Below are positions 54,432 to 64,000 of a stretch of DNA of 64,000 nt, piece by piece. The translations under genes were made by a program, and so were the position numbers. The notes beneath the pieces were generated by a model. It worked only from the letters and a program-made list of their open reading frames with translations, was not told where the DNA came from and ran no database searches. Position 1 is the first letter of the stretch, and each line of letters opens with the position of its first letter. This DNA comes from Locusta migratoria. Its lineage: Eukaryota; Arthropoda; Insecta; Orthoptera; Acrididae. Location of the stretch: the NCBI GenBank assembly GCA_026315105.1, contig JAOYRU010000116.1, positions 62,001 through 126,000 of the forward strand. The letters are read 5' to 3'.

Positions 54432-54570
54432 AAGATTTTAAAAATTTCGTGTCTCCTCATCTAATACCGTAGAAAGAGCTATGTAGAAGCGTGCTCTTAC
54501 GCGGTTTTACCTCAACGTATTGTTTCAAAATGTTAGTATTTGAACGTTTTGAGTAAAGCTACGCCCAGCA

Positions 54571-54652
54571 GCAGTCGTGGCCGAGTGGTTAAGGCGTCTG
54601 ACTAGAAATCAGATTCCCTCTGGGAGCGTAGGTTCGAGTCCTACCGACTGCG
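54571..54652 (+). tRNA. tRNA-Ser-AGA: tRNA-Ser (AGA), S-B1, unit B12
   Basis: Class S-B1 with normal G19; both Ser genes are normal from here on. Confidence 0.95.
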
Positions 54653-54997
54653 CATCGTTTTTGTCTAAGGGAATATGGAATAGTTTTAATGGAACACTCA
54701 AGCGAGAAACAGGCATTTGTGGAATTCGAAATACCGACGTAGTGCGGCAAGATGTGTGTACTTGTATGCTCGAAAGTGCAAGCACATTTTCGTTTTTGTG
54801 TGCTGTCTTCGCTATCTATGGTGGTCTGTTGTTATCATAGCGTTAGATATGTGTGATCAATAATGTGGCGGAGTCGCTACTTAAGAATTTGCTCCTGAGA
54901 TGCGGTTTAGTTCAATAGGCAGAAACTTGTGGCACATTGTAAAAGCGGCCTCTGCAGGAAGGCGAAGGCGAAGGCGAAGGGGAGTGACGAAGCGCGA

Positions 54998-55070
54998 GCC
55001 CGGATAGCTCAGTCGGTAGAGCATTAGGCTTTTAACCTAAGGGTCCAGGGTTCAAGTCCCTGTCCGGGCG
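54998..55070 (+). tRNA. tRNA-Lys-TTT: tRNA-Lys (TTT), K-B2, unit B12
   Basis: Class K-B2. Confidence 0.95.
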
Positions 55071-55209
55071 AAAATTTTGAAACTTCTGCAGCGATTTCGT
55101 CGAATATCGGTGACAGCACTACTGTAACGATTAGGGTGAGTGTGTAGGTGGCGATGCATTGAGCAAAACGGTAGCAGTTTCATGTGAGAATGGAAAGACT
55201 CCTGCAGTG

Positions 55210-55291
55210 GCAGTCGTGGCCGAGTGGTTAAGGCGTCTGACTCGAAATCAGATTCCCTCTGGGAGCGTAGGTTCGAATCCTACCGGCTGCG
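55210..55291 (+). tRNA. tRNA-Ser-CGA: tRNA-Ser (CGA), S-B2, unit B12
   Basis: Class S-B2 with G73; CCTGCAGTG allele upstream. Confidence 0.95.
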
Positions 55292-55888
55292 TCCGTTTTG
55301 TGTAAATATGAGCAGAAATGTTCGCAGATATGTGTAGTATGTAGTAAAATGGGGAAAACGGCTGGAAAGAGGCAACGAAGCAATTTCGAACAAGACGAAA
55401 ATTGGCGTTCACTTGCGATTATTGACATGGTGACGGCCGTTTCTTAGCTTTTGTTATTGTTTCACCTCGCGAACTAGTGTACAACAGCGCCAGTAGACTA
55501 GTGCGGCAGAGCGCCACACTAGGCCACGTGGTGCCTGTCATTTCGTGAAACCGTCGCTGATTTGGGAACGTTGGAAGCCTCTGAAATCGCTAGCAATTGC
55601 TGTGGACAAATATCATACAGTTTTTTCTATTAACTTTTACTTAAGAGTGTCAGCACATTTCTCCATGTGCGATTTCCGTCAGAATGCAGCGTTTGTTACT
55701 TTCAAGATCTCGCAGCTACTTGGTAAATACGAACAGGTATGAAGACGATGCAGACAAGCGTCAGCGTGGCGTCAGTGGGAAGTCTGTGGAAGTCGCCAAG
55801 GCAGCCAGGAGACAGCAATTGCGATAGCACACATACGCATTCGAAACATTCAAGTGTATCACGGCTGTATGAACGTCATGTGCCATGA

Positions 55889-55961
55889 GCCCGGATAGCT
55901 CAGTCGGTAGAGCATTAGGCTTTTAACCTAAGGGTCCAGGGTTCAAGTCCCTGTTCGGGCG
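55889..55961 (+). tRNA. tRNA-Lys-TTT: tRNA-Lys (TTT), K-B1, unit B13
   Basis: Class K-B1. Confidence 0.95.
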
Positions 55962-56100
55962 AAGATTTTAAAAATTTCGTGTCTCCTCATCTAATACCGT
56001 AGAAAGAGCTATGTAGAAGCGTGCTCTTACGCGGTTTTACCTCAACGTATTGTTTCAAAATGTTAGTATTTGAACGTTTTGAGTAAAGCTACGCCCAGCA

Positions 56101-56182
56101 GCAGTCGTGGCCGAGTGGTTAAGGCGTCTGACTAGAAATCAGATTCCCTCTGGGAGCGTAGGTTCGAGTCCTACCGACTGCG
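56101..56182 (+). tRNA. tRNA-Ser-AGA: tRNA-Ser (AGA), S-B1, unit B13
   Basis: Class S-B1. Confidence 0.95.
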
Positions 56183-56527
56183 CATCGTTTTTGTCTAAGG
56201 GAATATGGAATAGTTTTAATGGAACACTCAAGCGAGAAACAGGCATTTGTGGAATTCGAAATACCGACGTAGTGCGGCAAGATGTGTGTACTTGTATGCT
56301 CGAAAGTGCAAGCACATTTTCGTTTTTGTGTGCTGTCTTCGCTATCTATGGTGGTCTGTTGTTATCATAGCGTTAGATATGTGTGATCAATAATGTGGCG
56401 GAGTCGCTACTTAAGAATTTGCTCCTGAGATGCGGTTTAGTTCAATAGGCAGAAACTTGTGGCACATTGTAAAAGCGGCCTCTGCAGGAAGGCGAAGGCG
56501 AAGGCGAAGGGGAGTGACGAAGCGCGA

Positions 56528-56600
56528 GCCCGGATAGCTCAGTCGGTAGAGCATTAGGCTTTTAACCTAAGGGTCCAGGGTTCAAGTCCCTGTCCGGGCG
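56528..56600 (+). tRNA. tRNA-Lys-TTT: tRNA-Lys (TTT), K-B2, unit B13
   Basis: Class K-B2. Confidence 0.95.
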
Positions 56601-56739
56601 AAAATTTTGAAACTTCTGCAGCGATTTCGTCGAATATCGGTGACAGCACTACTGTAACGATTAGGGTGAGTGTGTAGGTGGCGATGCATTGAGCAAAACG
56701 GTAGCAGTTTCATGTGAGAATGGAAAGACTCCTGTAGTG

Positions 56740-56821
56740 GCAGTCGTGGCCGAGTGGTTAAGGCGTCTGACTCGAAATCAGATTCCCTCTGGGAGCGTAG
56801 GTTCGAATCCTACCGGCTGCG
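56740..56821 (+). tRNA. tRNA-Ser-CGA: tRNA-Ser (CGA), S-B2, unit B13
   Basis: Class S-B2; CCTGTAGTG allele upstream. Confidence 0.95.
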
Positions 56822-57418
56822 TCCGTTTTGTGTAAATATGAGCAGAAATGTTCGCAGATATGTGTAGTATGTAGTAAAATGGGGAAAACGGCTGGAAAGA
56901 GGCAACGAAGCAATTTCGAACAAGACGAAAATTGGCGTTCACTTGCGATTATTGACATGGTGACGGCCGTTTCTTAGCTTTTGTTATTGTTTCACCTCGC
57001 GAACTAGTGTACAACAGCGCCAGTAGACTAGTGCGGCAGAGCGCCACACTAGGCCACGTGGTGCCTGTCATTTCGTGAAACCGTCGCTGATTTGGGAACG
57101 TTGGAAGCCTCTGAAATCGCTAGCAATTGCTGTGGACAAATATCATACAGTTTTTTCTATTAACTTTTACTTAAGAGTGTCAGCACATTTCTCCATGTGC
57201 GATTTCCGTCAGAATGCAGCGTTTGTTACTTTCAAGATCTCGCAGCTACTTGGTAAATACGAACAGGTATGAAGACGATGCAGACAAGCGTCAGCGTGGC
57301 GTCAGTGGGAAGTCTGTGGAAGTCGCCAAGGCAGCCAGGAGACAGCAATTGCGATAGCACACATACGCATTCGAAACATTCAAGTGTATCACGGCTGTAT
57401 GAACGTCATGTGCCATGA

Positions 57419-57491
57419 GCCCGGATAGCTCAGTCGGTAGAGCATTAGGCTTTTAACCTAAGGGTCCAGGGTTCAAGTCCCTGTTCGGGCG
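57419..57491 (+). tRNA. tRNA-Lys-TTT: tRNA-Lys (TTT), K-B1, unit B14
   Basis: Class K-B1. Confidence 0.95.
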
Positions 57492-57630
57492 AAGATTTTA
57501 AAAATTTCGTGTCTCCTCATCTAATACCGTAGAAAGAGCTATGTAGAAGCGTGCTCTTACGCGGTTTTACCTCAACGTATTGTTTCAAAATGTTAGTATT
57601 TGAACGTTTTGAGTAAAGCTACGCCCAGCA

Positions 57631-57712
57631 GCAGTCGTGGCCGAGTGGTTAAGGCGTCTGACTAGAAATCAGATTCCCTCTGGGAGCGTAGGTTCGAGTC
57701 CTACCGACTGCG
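57631..57712 (+). tRNA. tRNA-Ser-AGA: tRNA-Ser (AGA), S-B1, unit B14
   Basis: Class S-B1. Confidence 0.95.
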
Positions 57713-58057
57713 CATCGTTTTTGTCTAAGGGAATATGGAATAGTTTTAATGGAACACTCAAGCGAGAAACAGGCATTTGTGGAATTCGAAATACCGACGT
57801 AGTGCGGCAAGATGTGTGTACTTGTATGCTCGAAAGTGCAAGCACATTTTCGTTTTTGTGTGCTGTCTTCGCTATCTATGGTGGTCTGTTGTTATCATAG
57901 CGTTAGATATGTGTGATCAATAATGTGGCGGAGTCGCTACTTAAGAATTTGCTCCTGAGATGCGGTTTAGTTCAATAGGCAGAAACTTGTGGCACATTGT
58001 AAAAGCGGCCTCTGCAGGAAGGCGAAGGCGAAGGCGAAGGGGAGTGACGAAGCGCGA

Positions 58058-58130
58058 GCCCGGATAGCTCAGTCGGTAGAGCATTAGGCTTTTAACCTAA
58101 GGGTCCAGGGTTCAAGTCCCTGTCCGGGCG
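58058..58130 (+). tRNA. tRNA-Lys-TTT: tRNA-Lys (TTT), K-B2, unit B14
   Basis: Class K-B2. Confidence 0.95.
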
Positions 58131-58269
58131 AAAATTTTGAAACTTCTGCAGCGATTTCGTCGAATATCGGTGACAGCACTACTGTAACGATTAGGGTGAG
58201 TGTGTAGGTGGCGATGCATTGAGCAAAACGGTAGCAGTTTCATGTGAGAATGGAAAGACTCCTGTAGTG

Positions 58270-58351
58270 GCAGTCGTGGCCGAGTGGTTAAGGCGTCTGA
58301 CTCGAAATCAGATTCCCTCTGGGAGCGTAGGTTCGAATCCTACCGGCTGCG
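58270..58351 (+). tRNA. tRNA-Ser-CGA: tRNA-Ser (CGA), S-B2, unit B14
   Basis: Class S-B2; CCTGTAGTG allele upstream. Confidence 0.95.
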
Positions 58352-58948
58352 TCCGTTTTGTGTAAATATGAGCAGAAATGTTCGCAGATATGTGTAGTAT
58401 GTAGTAAAATGGGGAAAACGGCTGGAAAGAGGCAACGAAGCAATTTCGAACAAGACGAAAATTGGCGTTCACTTGCGATTATTGACATGGTGACGGCCGT
58501 TTCTTAGCTTTTGTTATTGTTTCACCTCGCGAACTAGTGTACAACAGCGCCAGTAGACTAGTGCGGCAGAGCGCCACACTAGGCCACGTGGTGCCTGTCA
58601 TTTCGTGAAACCGTCGCTGATTTGGGAACGTTGGAAGCCTCTGAAATCGCTAGCAATTGCTGTGGACAAATATCATACAGTTTTTTCTATTAACTTTTAC
58701 TTAAGAGTGTCAGCACATTTCTCCATGTGCGATTTCCGTCAGAATGCAGCGTTTGTTACTTTCAAGATCTCGCAGCTACTTGGTAAATACGAACAGGTAT
58801 GAAGACGATGCAGACAAGCGTCAGCGTGGCGTCAGTGGGAAGTCTGTGGAAGTCGCCAAGGCAGCCAGGAGACAGCAATTGCGATAGCACACATACGCAT
58901 TCGAAACATTCAAGTGTATCACGGCTGTATGAACGTCATGTGCCATGA

Positions 58949-59021
58949 GCCCGGATAGCTCAGTCGGTAGAGCATTAGGCTTTTAACCTAAGGGTCCAGG
59001 GTTCAAGTCCCTGTTCGGGCG
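58949..59021 (+). tRNA. tRNA-Lys-TTT: tRNA-Lys (TTT), K-B1, unit B15
   Basis: Class K-B1. Confidence 0.95.
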
Positions 59022-59160
59022 AAGATTTTAAAAATTTCGTGTCTCCTCATCTAATACCGTAGAAAGAGCTATGTAGAAGCGTGCTCTTACGCGGTTTTAC
59101 CTCAACGTATTGTTTCAAAATGTTAGTATTTGAACGTTTTGAGTAAAGCTACGCCCAGCA

Positions 59161-59242
59161 GCAGTCGTGGCCGAGTGGTTAAGGCGTCTGACTAGAAATC
59201 AGATTCCCTCTGGGAGCGTAGGTTCGAGTCCTACCGACTGCG
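59161..59242 (+). tRNA. tRNA-Ser-AGA: tRNA-Ser (AGA), S-B1, unit B15
   Basis: Class S-B1. Confidence 0.95.
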
Positions 59243-59587
59243 CATCGTTTTTGTCTAAGGGAATATGGAATAGTTTTAATGGAACACTCAAGCGAGAAAC
59301 AGGCATTTGTGGAATTCGAAATACCGACGTAGTGCGGCAAGATGTGTGTACTTGTATGCTCGAAAGTGCAAGCACATTTTCGTTTTTGTGTGCTGTCTTC
59401 GCTATCTATGGTGGTCTGTTGTTATCATAGCGTTAGATATGTGTGATCAATAATGTGGCGGAGTCGCTACTTAAGAATTTGCTCCTGAGATGCGGTTTAG
59501 TTCAATAGGCAGAAACTTGTGGCACATTGTAAAAGCGGCCTCTGCAGGAAGGCGAAGGCGAAGGCGAAGGGGAGTGACGAAGCGCGA

Positions 59588-59660
59588 GCCCGGATAGCTC
59601 AGTCGGTAGAGCATTAGGCTTTTAACCTAAGGGTCCAGGGTTCAAGTCCCTGTCCGGGCG
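59588..59660 (+). tRNA. tRNA-Lys-TTT: tRNA-Lys (TTT), K-B2, unit B15
   Basis: Class K-B2. Confidence 0.95.
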
Positions 59661-59799
59661 AAAATTTTGAAACTTCTGCAGCGATTTCGTCGAATATCGG
59701 TGACAGCACTACTGTAACGATTAGGGTGAGTGTGTAGGTGGCGATGCATTGAGCAAAACGGTAGCAGTTTCATGTGAGAATGGAAAGACTCCTGCAGTG

Positions 59800-59881
59800 G
59801 CAGTCGTGGCCGAGTGGTTAAGGCGTCTGACTCGAAATCAGATTCCCTCTGGGAGCGTAGGTTCGAATCCTACCGGCTGCG
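59800..59881 (+). tRNA. tRNA-Ser-CGA: tRNA-Ser (CGA), S-B2, unit B15
   Basis: Class S-B2; CCTGCAGTG allele upstream. Confidence 0.95.
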
Positions 59882-60478
59882 TCCGTTTTGTGTAAATATG
59901 AGCAGAAATGTTCGCAGATATGTGTAGTATGTAGTAAAATGGGGAAAACGGCTGGAAAGAGGCAACGAAGCAATTTCGAACAAGACGAAAATTGGCGTTC
60001 ACTTGCGATTATTGACATGGTGACGGCCGTTTCTTAGCTTTTGTTATTGTTTCACCTCGCGAACTAGTGTACAACAGCGCCAGTAGACTAGTGCGGCAGA
60101 GCGCCACACTAGGCCACGTGGTGCCTGTCATTTCGTGAAACCGTCGCTGATTTGGGAACGTTGGAAGCCTCTGAAATCGCTAGCAATTGCTGTGGACAAA
60201 TATCATACAGTTTTTTCTATTAACTTTTACTTAAGAGTGTCAGCACATTTCTCCATGTGCGATTTCCGTCAGAATGCAGCGTTTGTTACTTTCAAGATCT
60301 CGCAGCTACTTGGTAAATACGAACAGGTATGAAGACGATGCAGACAAGCGTCAGCGTGGCGTCAGTGGGAAGTCTGTGGAAGTCGCCAAGGCAGCCAGGA
60401 GACAGCAATTGCGATAGCACACATACGCATTCGAAACATTCAAGTGTATCACGGCTGTATGAACGTCATGTGCCATGA

Positions 60479-60551
60479 GCCCGGATAGCTCAGTCGGTAG
60501 AGCATTAGGCTTTTAACCTAAGGGTCCAGGGTTCAAGTCCCTGTTCGGGCG
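60479..60551 (+). tRNA. tRNA-Lys-TTT: tRNA-Lys (TTT), K-B1, unit B16
   Basis: Class K-B1. Confidence 0.95.
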
Positions 60552-60690
60552 AAGATTTTAAAAATTTCGTGTCTCCTCATCTAATACCGTAGAAAGAGCT
60601 ATGTAGAAGCGTGCTCTTACGCGGTTTTACCTCAACGTATTGTTTCAAAATGTTAGTATTTGAACGTTTTGAGTAAAGCTACGCCCAGCA

Positions 60691-60772
60691 GCAGTCGTGG
60701 CCGAGTGGTTAAGGCGTCTGACTAGAAATCAGATTCCCTCTGGGAGCGTAGGTTCGAGTCCTACCGACTGCG
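60691..60772 (+). tRNA. tRNA-Ser-AGA: tRNA-Ser (AGA), S-B1, unit B16
   Basis: Class S-B1. Confidence 0.95.
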
Positions 60773-61117
60773 CATCGTTTTTGTCTAAGGGAATATGGAA
60801 TAGTTTTAATGGAACACTCAAGCGAGAAACAGGCATTTGTGGAATTCGAAATACCGACGTAGTGCGGCAAGATGTGTGTACTTGTATGCTCGAAAGTGCA
60901 AGCACATTTTCGTTTTTGTGTGCTGTCTTCGCTATCTATGGTGGTCTGTTGTTATCATAGCGTTAGATATGTGTGATCAATAATGTGGCGGAGTCGCTAC
61001 TTAAGAATTTGCTCCTGAGATGCGGTTTAGTTCAATAGGCAGAAACTTGTGGCACATTGTAAAAGCGGCCTCTGCAGGAAGGCGAAGGCGAAGGCGAAGG
61101 GGAGTGACGAAGCGCGA

Positions 61118-61190
61118 GCCCGGATAGCTCAGTCGGTAGAGCATTAGGCTTTTAACCTAAGGGTCCAGGGTTCAAGTCCCTGTCCGGGCG
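61118..61190 (+). tRNA. tRNA-Lys-TTT: tRNA-Lys (TTT), K-B2, unit B16
   Basis: Class K-B2. Confidence 0.95.
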
Positions 61191-61329
61191 AAAATTTTGA
61201 AACTTCTGCAGCGATTTCGTCGAATATCGGTGACAGCACTACTGTAACGATTAGGGTGAGTGTGTAGGTGGCGATGCATTGAGCAAAACGGTAGCAGTTT
61301 CATGTGAGAATGGAAAGACTCCTGCAGTG

Positions 61330-61411
61330 GCAGTCGTGGCCGAGTGGTTAAGGCGTCTGACTCGAAATCAGATTCCCTCTGGGAGCGTAGGTTCGAATCC
61401 TACCGGCTGCG
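61330..61411 (+). tRNA. tRNA-Ser-CGA: tRNA-Ser (CGA), S-B2, unit B16
   Basis: Class S-B2; CCTGCAGTG allele upstream. Confidence 0.95.
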
Positions 61412-62008
61412 TCCGTTTTGTGTAAATATGAGCAGAAATGTTCGCAGATATGTGTAGTATGTAGTAAAATGGGGAAAACGGCTGGAAAGAGGCAACGAAG
61501 CAATTTCGAACAAGACGAAAATTGGCGTTCACTTGCGATTATTGACATGGTGACGGCCGTTTCTTAGCTTTTGTTATTGTTTCACCTCGCGAACTAGTGT
61601 ACAACAGCGCCAGTAGACTAGTGCGGCAGAGCGCCACACTAGGCCACGTGGTGCCTGTCATTTCGTGAAACCGTCGCTGATTTGGGAACGTTGGAAGCCT
61701 CTGAAATCGCTAGCAATTGCTGTGGACAAATATCATACAGTTTTTTCTATTAACTTTTACTTAAGAGTGTCAGCACATTTCTCCATGTGCGATTTCCGTC
61801 AGAATGCAGCGTTTGTTACTTTCAAGATCTCGCAGCTACTTGGTAAATACGAACAGGTATGAAGACGATGCAGACAAGCGTCAGCGTGGCGTCAGTGGGA
61901 AGTCTGTGGAAGTCGCCAAGGCAGCCAGGAGACAGCAATTGCGATAGCACACATACGCATTCGAAACATTCAAGTGTATCACGGCTGTATGAACGTCATG
62001 TGCCATGA

Positions 62009-62081
62009 GCCCGGATAGCTCAGTCGGTAGAGCATTAGGCTTTTAACCTAAGGGTCCAGGGTTCAAGTCCCTGTTCGGGCG
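62009..62081 (+). tRNA. tRNA-Lys-TTT: tRNA-Lys (TTT), K-B1, unit B17
   Basis: Class K-B1. Confidence 0.95.
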
Positions 62082-62220
62082 AAGATTTTAAAAATTTCGT
62101 GTCTCCTCATCTAATACCGTAGAAAGAGCTATGTAGAAGCGTGCTCTTACGCGGTTTTACCTCAACGTATTGTTTCAAAATGTTAGTATTTGAACGTTTT
62201 GAGTAAAGCTACGCCCAGCA

Positions 62221-62302
62221 GCAGTCGTGGCCGAGTGGTTAAGGCGTCTGACTAGAAATCAGATTCCCTCTGGGAGCGTAGGTTCGAGTCCTACCGACTG
62301 CG
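62221..62302 (+). tRNA. tRNA-Ser-AGA: tRNA-Ser (AGA), S-B1, unit B17
   Basis: Class S-B1. Confidence 0.95.
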
Positions 62303-62647
62303 CATCGTTTTTGTCTAAGGGAATATGGAATAGTTTTAATGGAACACTCAAGCGAGAAACAGGCATTTGTGGAATTCGAAATACCGACGTAGTGCGGCAA
62401 GATGTGTGTACTTGTATGCTCGAAAGTGCAAGCACATTTTCGTTTTTGTGTGCTGTCTTCGCTATCTATGGTGGTCTGTTGTTATCATAGCGTTAGATAT
62501 GTGTGATCAATAATGTGGCGGAGTCGCTACTTAAGAATTTGCTCCTGAGATGCGGTTTAGTTCAATAGGCAGAAACTTGTGGCACATTGTAAAAGCGGCC
62601 TCTGCAGGAAGGCGAAGGCGAAGGCGAAGGGGAGTGACGAAGCGCGA

Positions 62648-62720
62648 GCCCGGATAGCTCAGTCGGTAGAGCATTAGGCTTTTAACCTAAGGGTCCAGGG
62701 TTCAAGTCCCTGTCCGGGCG
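62648..62720 (+). tRNA. tRNA-Lys-TTT: tRNA-Lys (TTT), K-B2, unit B17
   Basis: Class K-B2. Confidence 0.95.
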
Positions 62721-62859
62721 AAAATTTTGAAACTTCTGCAGCGATTTCGTCGAATATCGGTGACAGCACTACTGTAACGATTAGGGTGAGTGTGTAGGTG
62801 GCGATGCATTGAGCAAAACGGTAGCAGTTTCATGTGAGAATGGAAAGACTCCTGCAGTG

Positions 62860-62941
62860 GCAGTCGTGGCCGAGTGGTTAAGGCGTCTGACTCGAAATCA
62901 GATTCCCTCTGGGAGCGTAGGTTCGAATCCTACCGGCTGCG
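62860..62941 (+). tRNA. tRNA-Ser-CGA: tRNA-Ser (CGA), S-B2, unit B17
   Basis: Class S-B2; CCTGCAGTG allele upstream. Confidence 0.95.
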
Positions 62942-63538
62942 TCCGTTTTGTGTAAATATGAGCAGAAATGTTCGCAGATATGTGTAGTATGTAGTAAAAT
63001 GGGGAAAACGGCTGGAAAGAGGCAACGAAGCAATTTCGAACAAGACGAAAATTGGCGTTCACTTGCGATTATTGACATGGTGACGGCCGTTTCTTAGCTT
63101 TTGTTATTGTTTCACCTCGCGAACTAGTGTACAACAGCGCCAGTAGACTAGTGCGGCAGAGCGCCACACTAGGCCACGTGGTGCCTGTCATTTCGTGAAA
63201 CCGTCGCTGATTTGGGAACGTTGGAAGCCTCTGAAATCGCTAGCAATTGCTGTGGACAAATATCATACAGTTTTTTCTATTAACTTTTACTTAAGAGTGT
63301 CAGCACATTTCTCCATGTGCGATTTCCGTCAGAATGCAGCGTTTGTTACTTTCAAGATCTCGCAGCTACTTGGTAAATACGAACAGGTATGAAGACGATG
63401 CAGACAAGCGTCAGCGTGGCGTCAGTGGGAAGTCTGTGGAAGTCGCCAAGGCAGCCAGGAGACAGCAATTGCGATAGCACACATACGCATTCGAAACATT
63501 CAAGTGTATCACGGCTGTATGAACGTCATGTGCCATGA

Positions 63539-63611
63539 GCCCGGATAGCTCAGTCGGTAGAGCATTAGGCTTTTAACCTAAGGGTCCAGGGTTCAAGTCC
63601 CTGTTCGGGCG
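63539..63611 (+). tRNA. tRNA-Lys-TTT: tRNA-Lys (TTT), K-B1, unit B18
   Basis: Class K-B1. Confidence 0.95.
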
Positions 63612-63750
63612 AAGATTTTAAAAATTTCGTGTCTCCTCATCTAATACCGTAGAAAGAGCTATGTAGAAGCGTGCTCTTACGCGGTTTTACCTCAACGTAT
63701 TGTTTCAAAATGTTAGTATTTGAACGTTTTGAGTAAAGCTACGCCCAGCA

Positions 63751-63832
63751 GCAGTCGTGGCCGAGTGGTTAAGGCGTCTGACTAGAAATCAGATTCCCTC
63801 TGGGAGCGTAGGTTCGAGTCCTACCGACTGCG
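63751..63832 (+). tRNA. tRNA-Ser-AGA: tRNA-Ser (AGA), S-B1, unit B18
   Basis: Class S-B1; last gene in the window. The window ends in the spacer about 178 bp before the expected second Lys. Confidence 0.95.
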
Positions 63833-64000
63833 CATCGTTTTTGTCTAAGGGAATATGGAATAGTTTTAATGGAACACTCAAGCGAGAAACAGGCATTTGT
63901 GGAATTCGAAATACCGACGTAGTGCGGCAAGATGTGTGTACTTGTATGCTCGAAAGTGCAAGCACATTTTCGTTTTTGTGTGCTGTCTTCGCTATCTATG

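Larger units (their letters stand above)
45179..64000 (+). repeat. Family B units B6-B18 (last one cut by window end)
   Basis: Twelve complete 1530-bp units and one partial unit in perfect register (first-Lys starts 45179, 46709, 48239 and so on to 63539). Copies are near identical apart from the G19T and C73 variants in B8-B11. The array continues beyond the window. Confidence 0.96.

Noticed and set aside
1..64000. CRISPR array or bacterial tRNA operon
   Set aside because: The repeats are 1.5 kb units of tRNA genes with eukaryotic Pol III signals. No short direct repeats with spacers, no encoded CCA, no bacterial genes.

Overview
The window is one long tandem array of nuclear tRNA genes, all on the + strand, with no believable protein-coding gene. 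It holds 148 tRNA loci: 74 tRNA-Lys (anticodon TTT), 39 tRNA-Ser (AGA) and 35 tRNA-Ser (CGA). The organism looks like an animal. Reasons are the intronless class II tRNA-Ser genes, internal A and B boxes, a short T-run terminator directly after each gene, and no encoded CCA. The Ser(AGA)/Ser(CGA) pair, differing at only three bases, resembles the tRNA-Ser4/Ser7 pair I recall from Drosophila, so an arthropod is my best guess; this is from memory and has moderate to low confidence.

The basic unit is Lys - Ser(AGA) - Lys - Ser(CGA). Family A has a period of 1523 bp and family B of 1530 bp. Layout: 1-316 is the tail of an upstream A unit; A1-A17 run from 317 to 33314; H1 (33315-33947) is a two-gene half unit; B1-B3 run from 33948 to about 38426-38505; A18 is 38539-40852; H2 is 40853-41485; B4-B5 run from 41486 to about 44433-44512; H3 is 44546-45178; B6-B18 run from 45179 past the window end. 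Both edges lie inside the array, so its true size is unknown.

Ten A units (A3, A4, A11-A17, A18) carry the same 781-787 bp poly(A)-tailed insertion in the D-loop of Ser(AGA). It is flanked by a 5-bp duplication (GTGGT), as expected of target-primed retrotransposition. It separates the A box from the B box and destroys the gene. Breakpoints are identical in all ten, so one insertion was probably copied along the array by unequal exchange.

Other variants have also spread to several copies: a two-base change at the 5' end of four tRNA-Lys genes, a C4-A69 mismatch in every family-A second Lys, G19 to T in seven family-B Ser(AGA), discriminator C73 in five family-B Ser(CGA), and A58 to T in three interrupted Ser(AGA). 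Three junctions between families lie inside a tRNA-Lys gene, giving hybrid Lys genes. The window therefore records concerted evolution, higher-order repeats and gene death in a tRNA megasatellite. Class codes used below: K-A1, S-A1, K-A2, S-A2 are the four genes of an A unit in order; K-B1, S-B1, K-B2, S-B2 those of a B unit.
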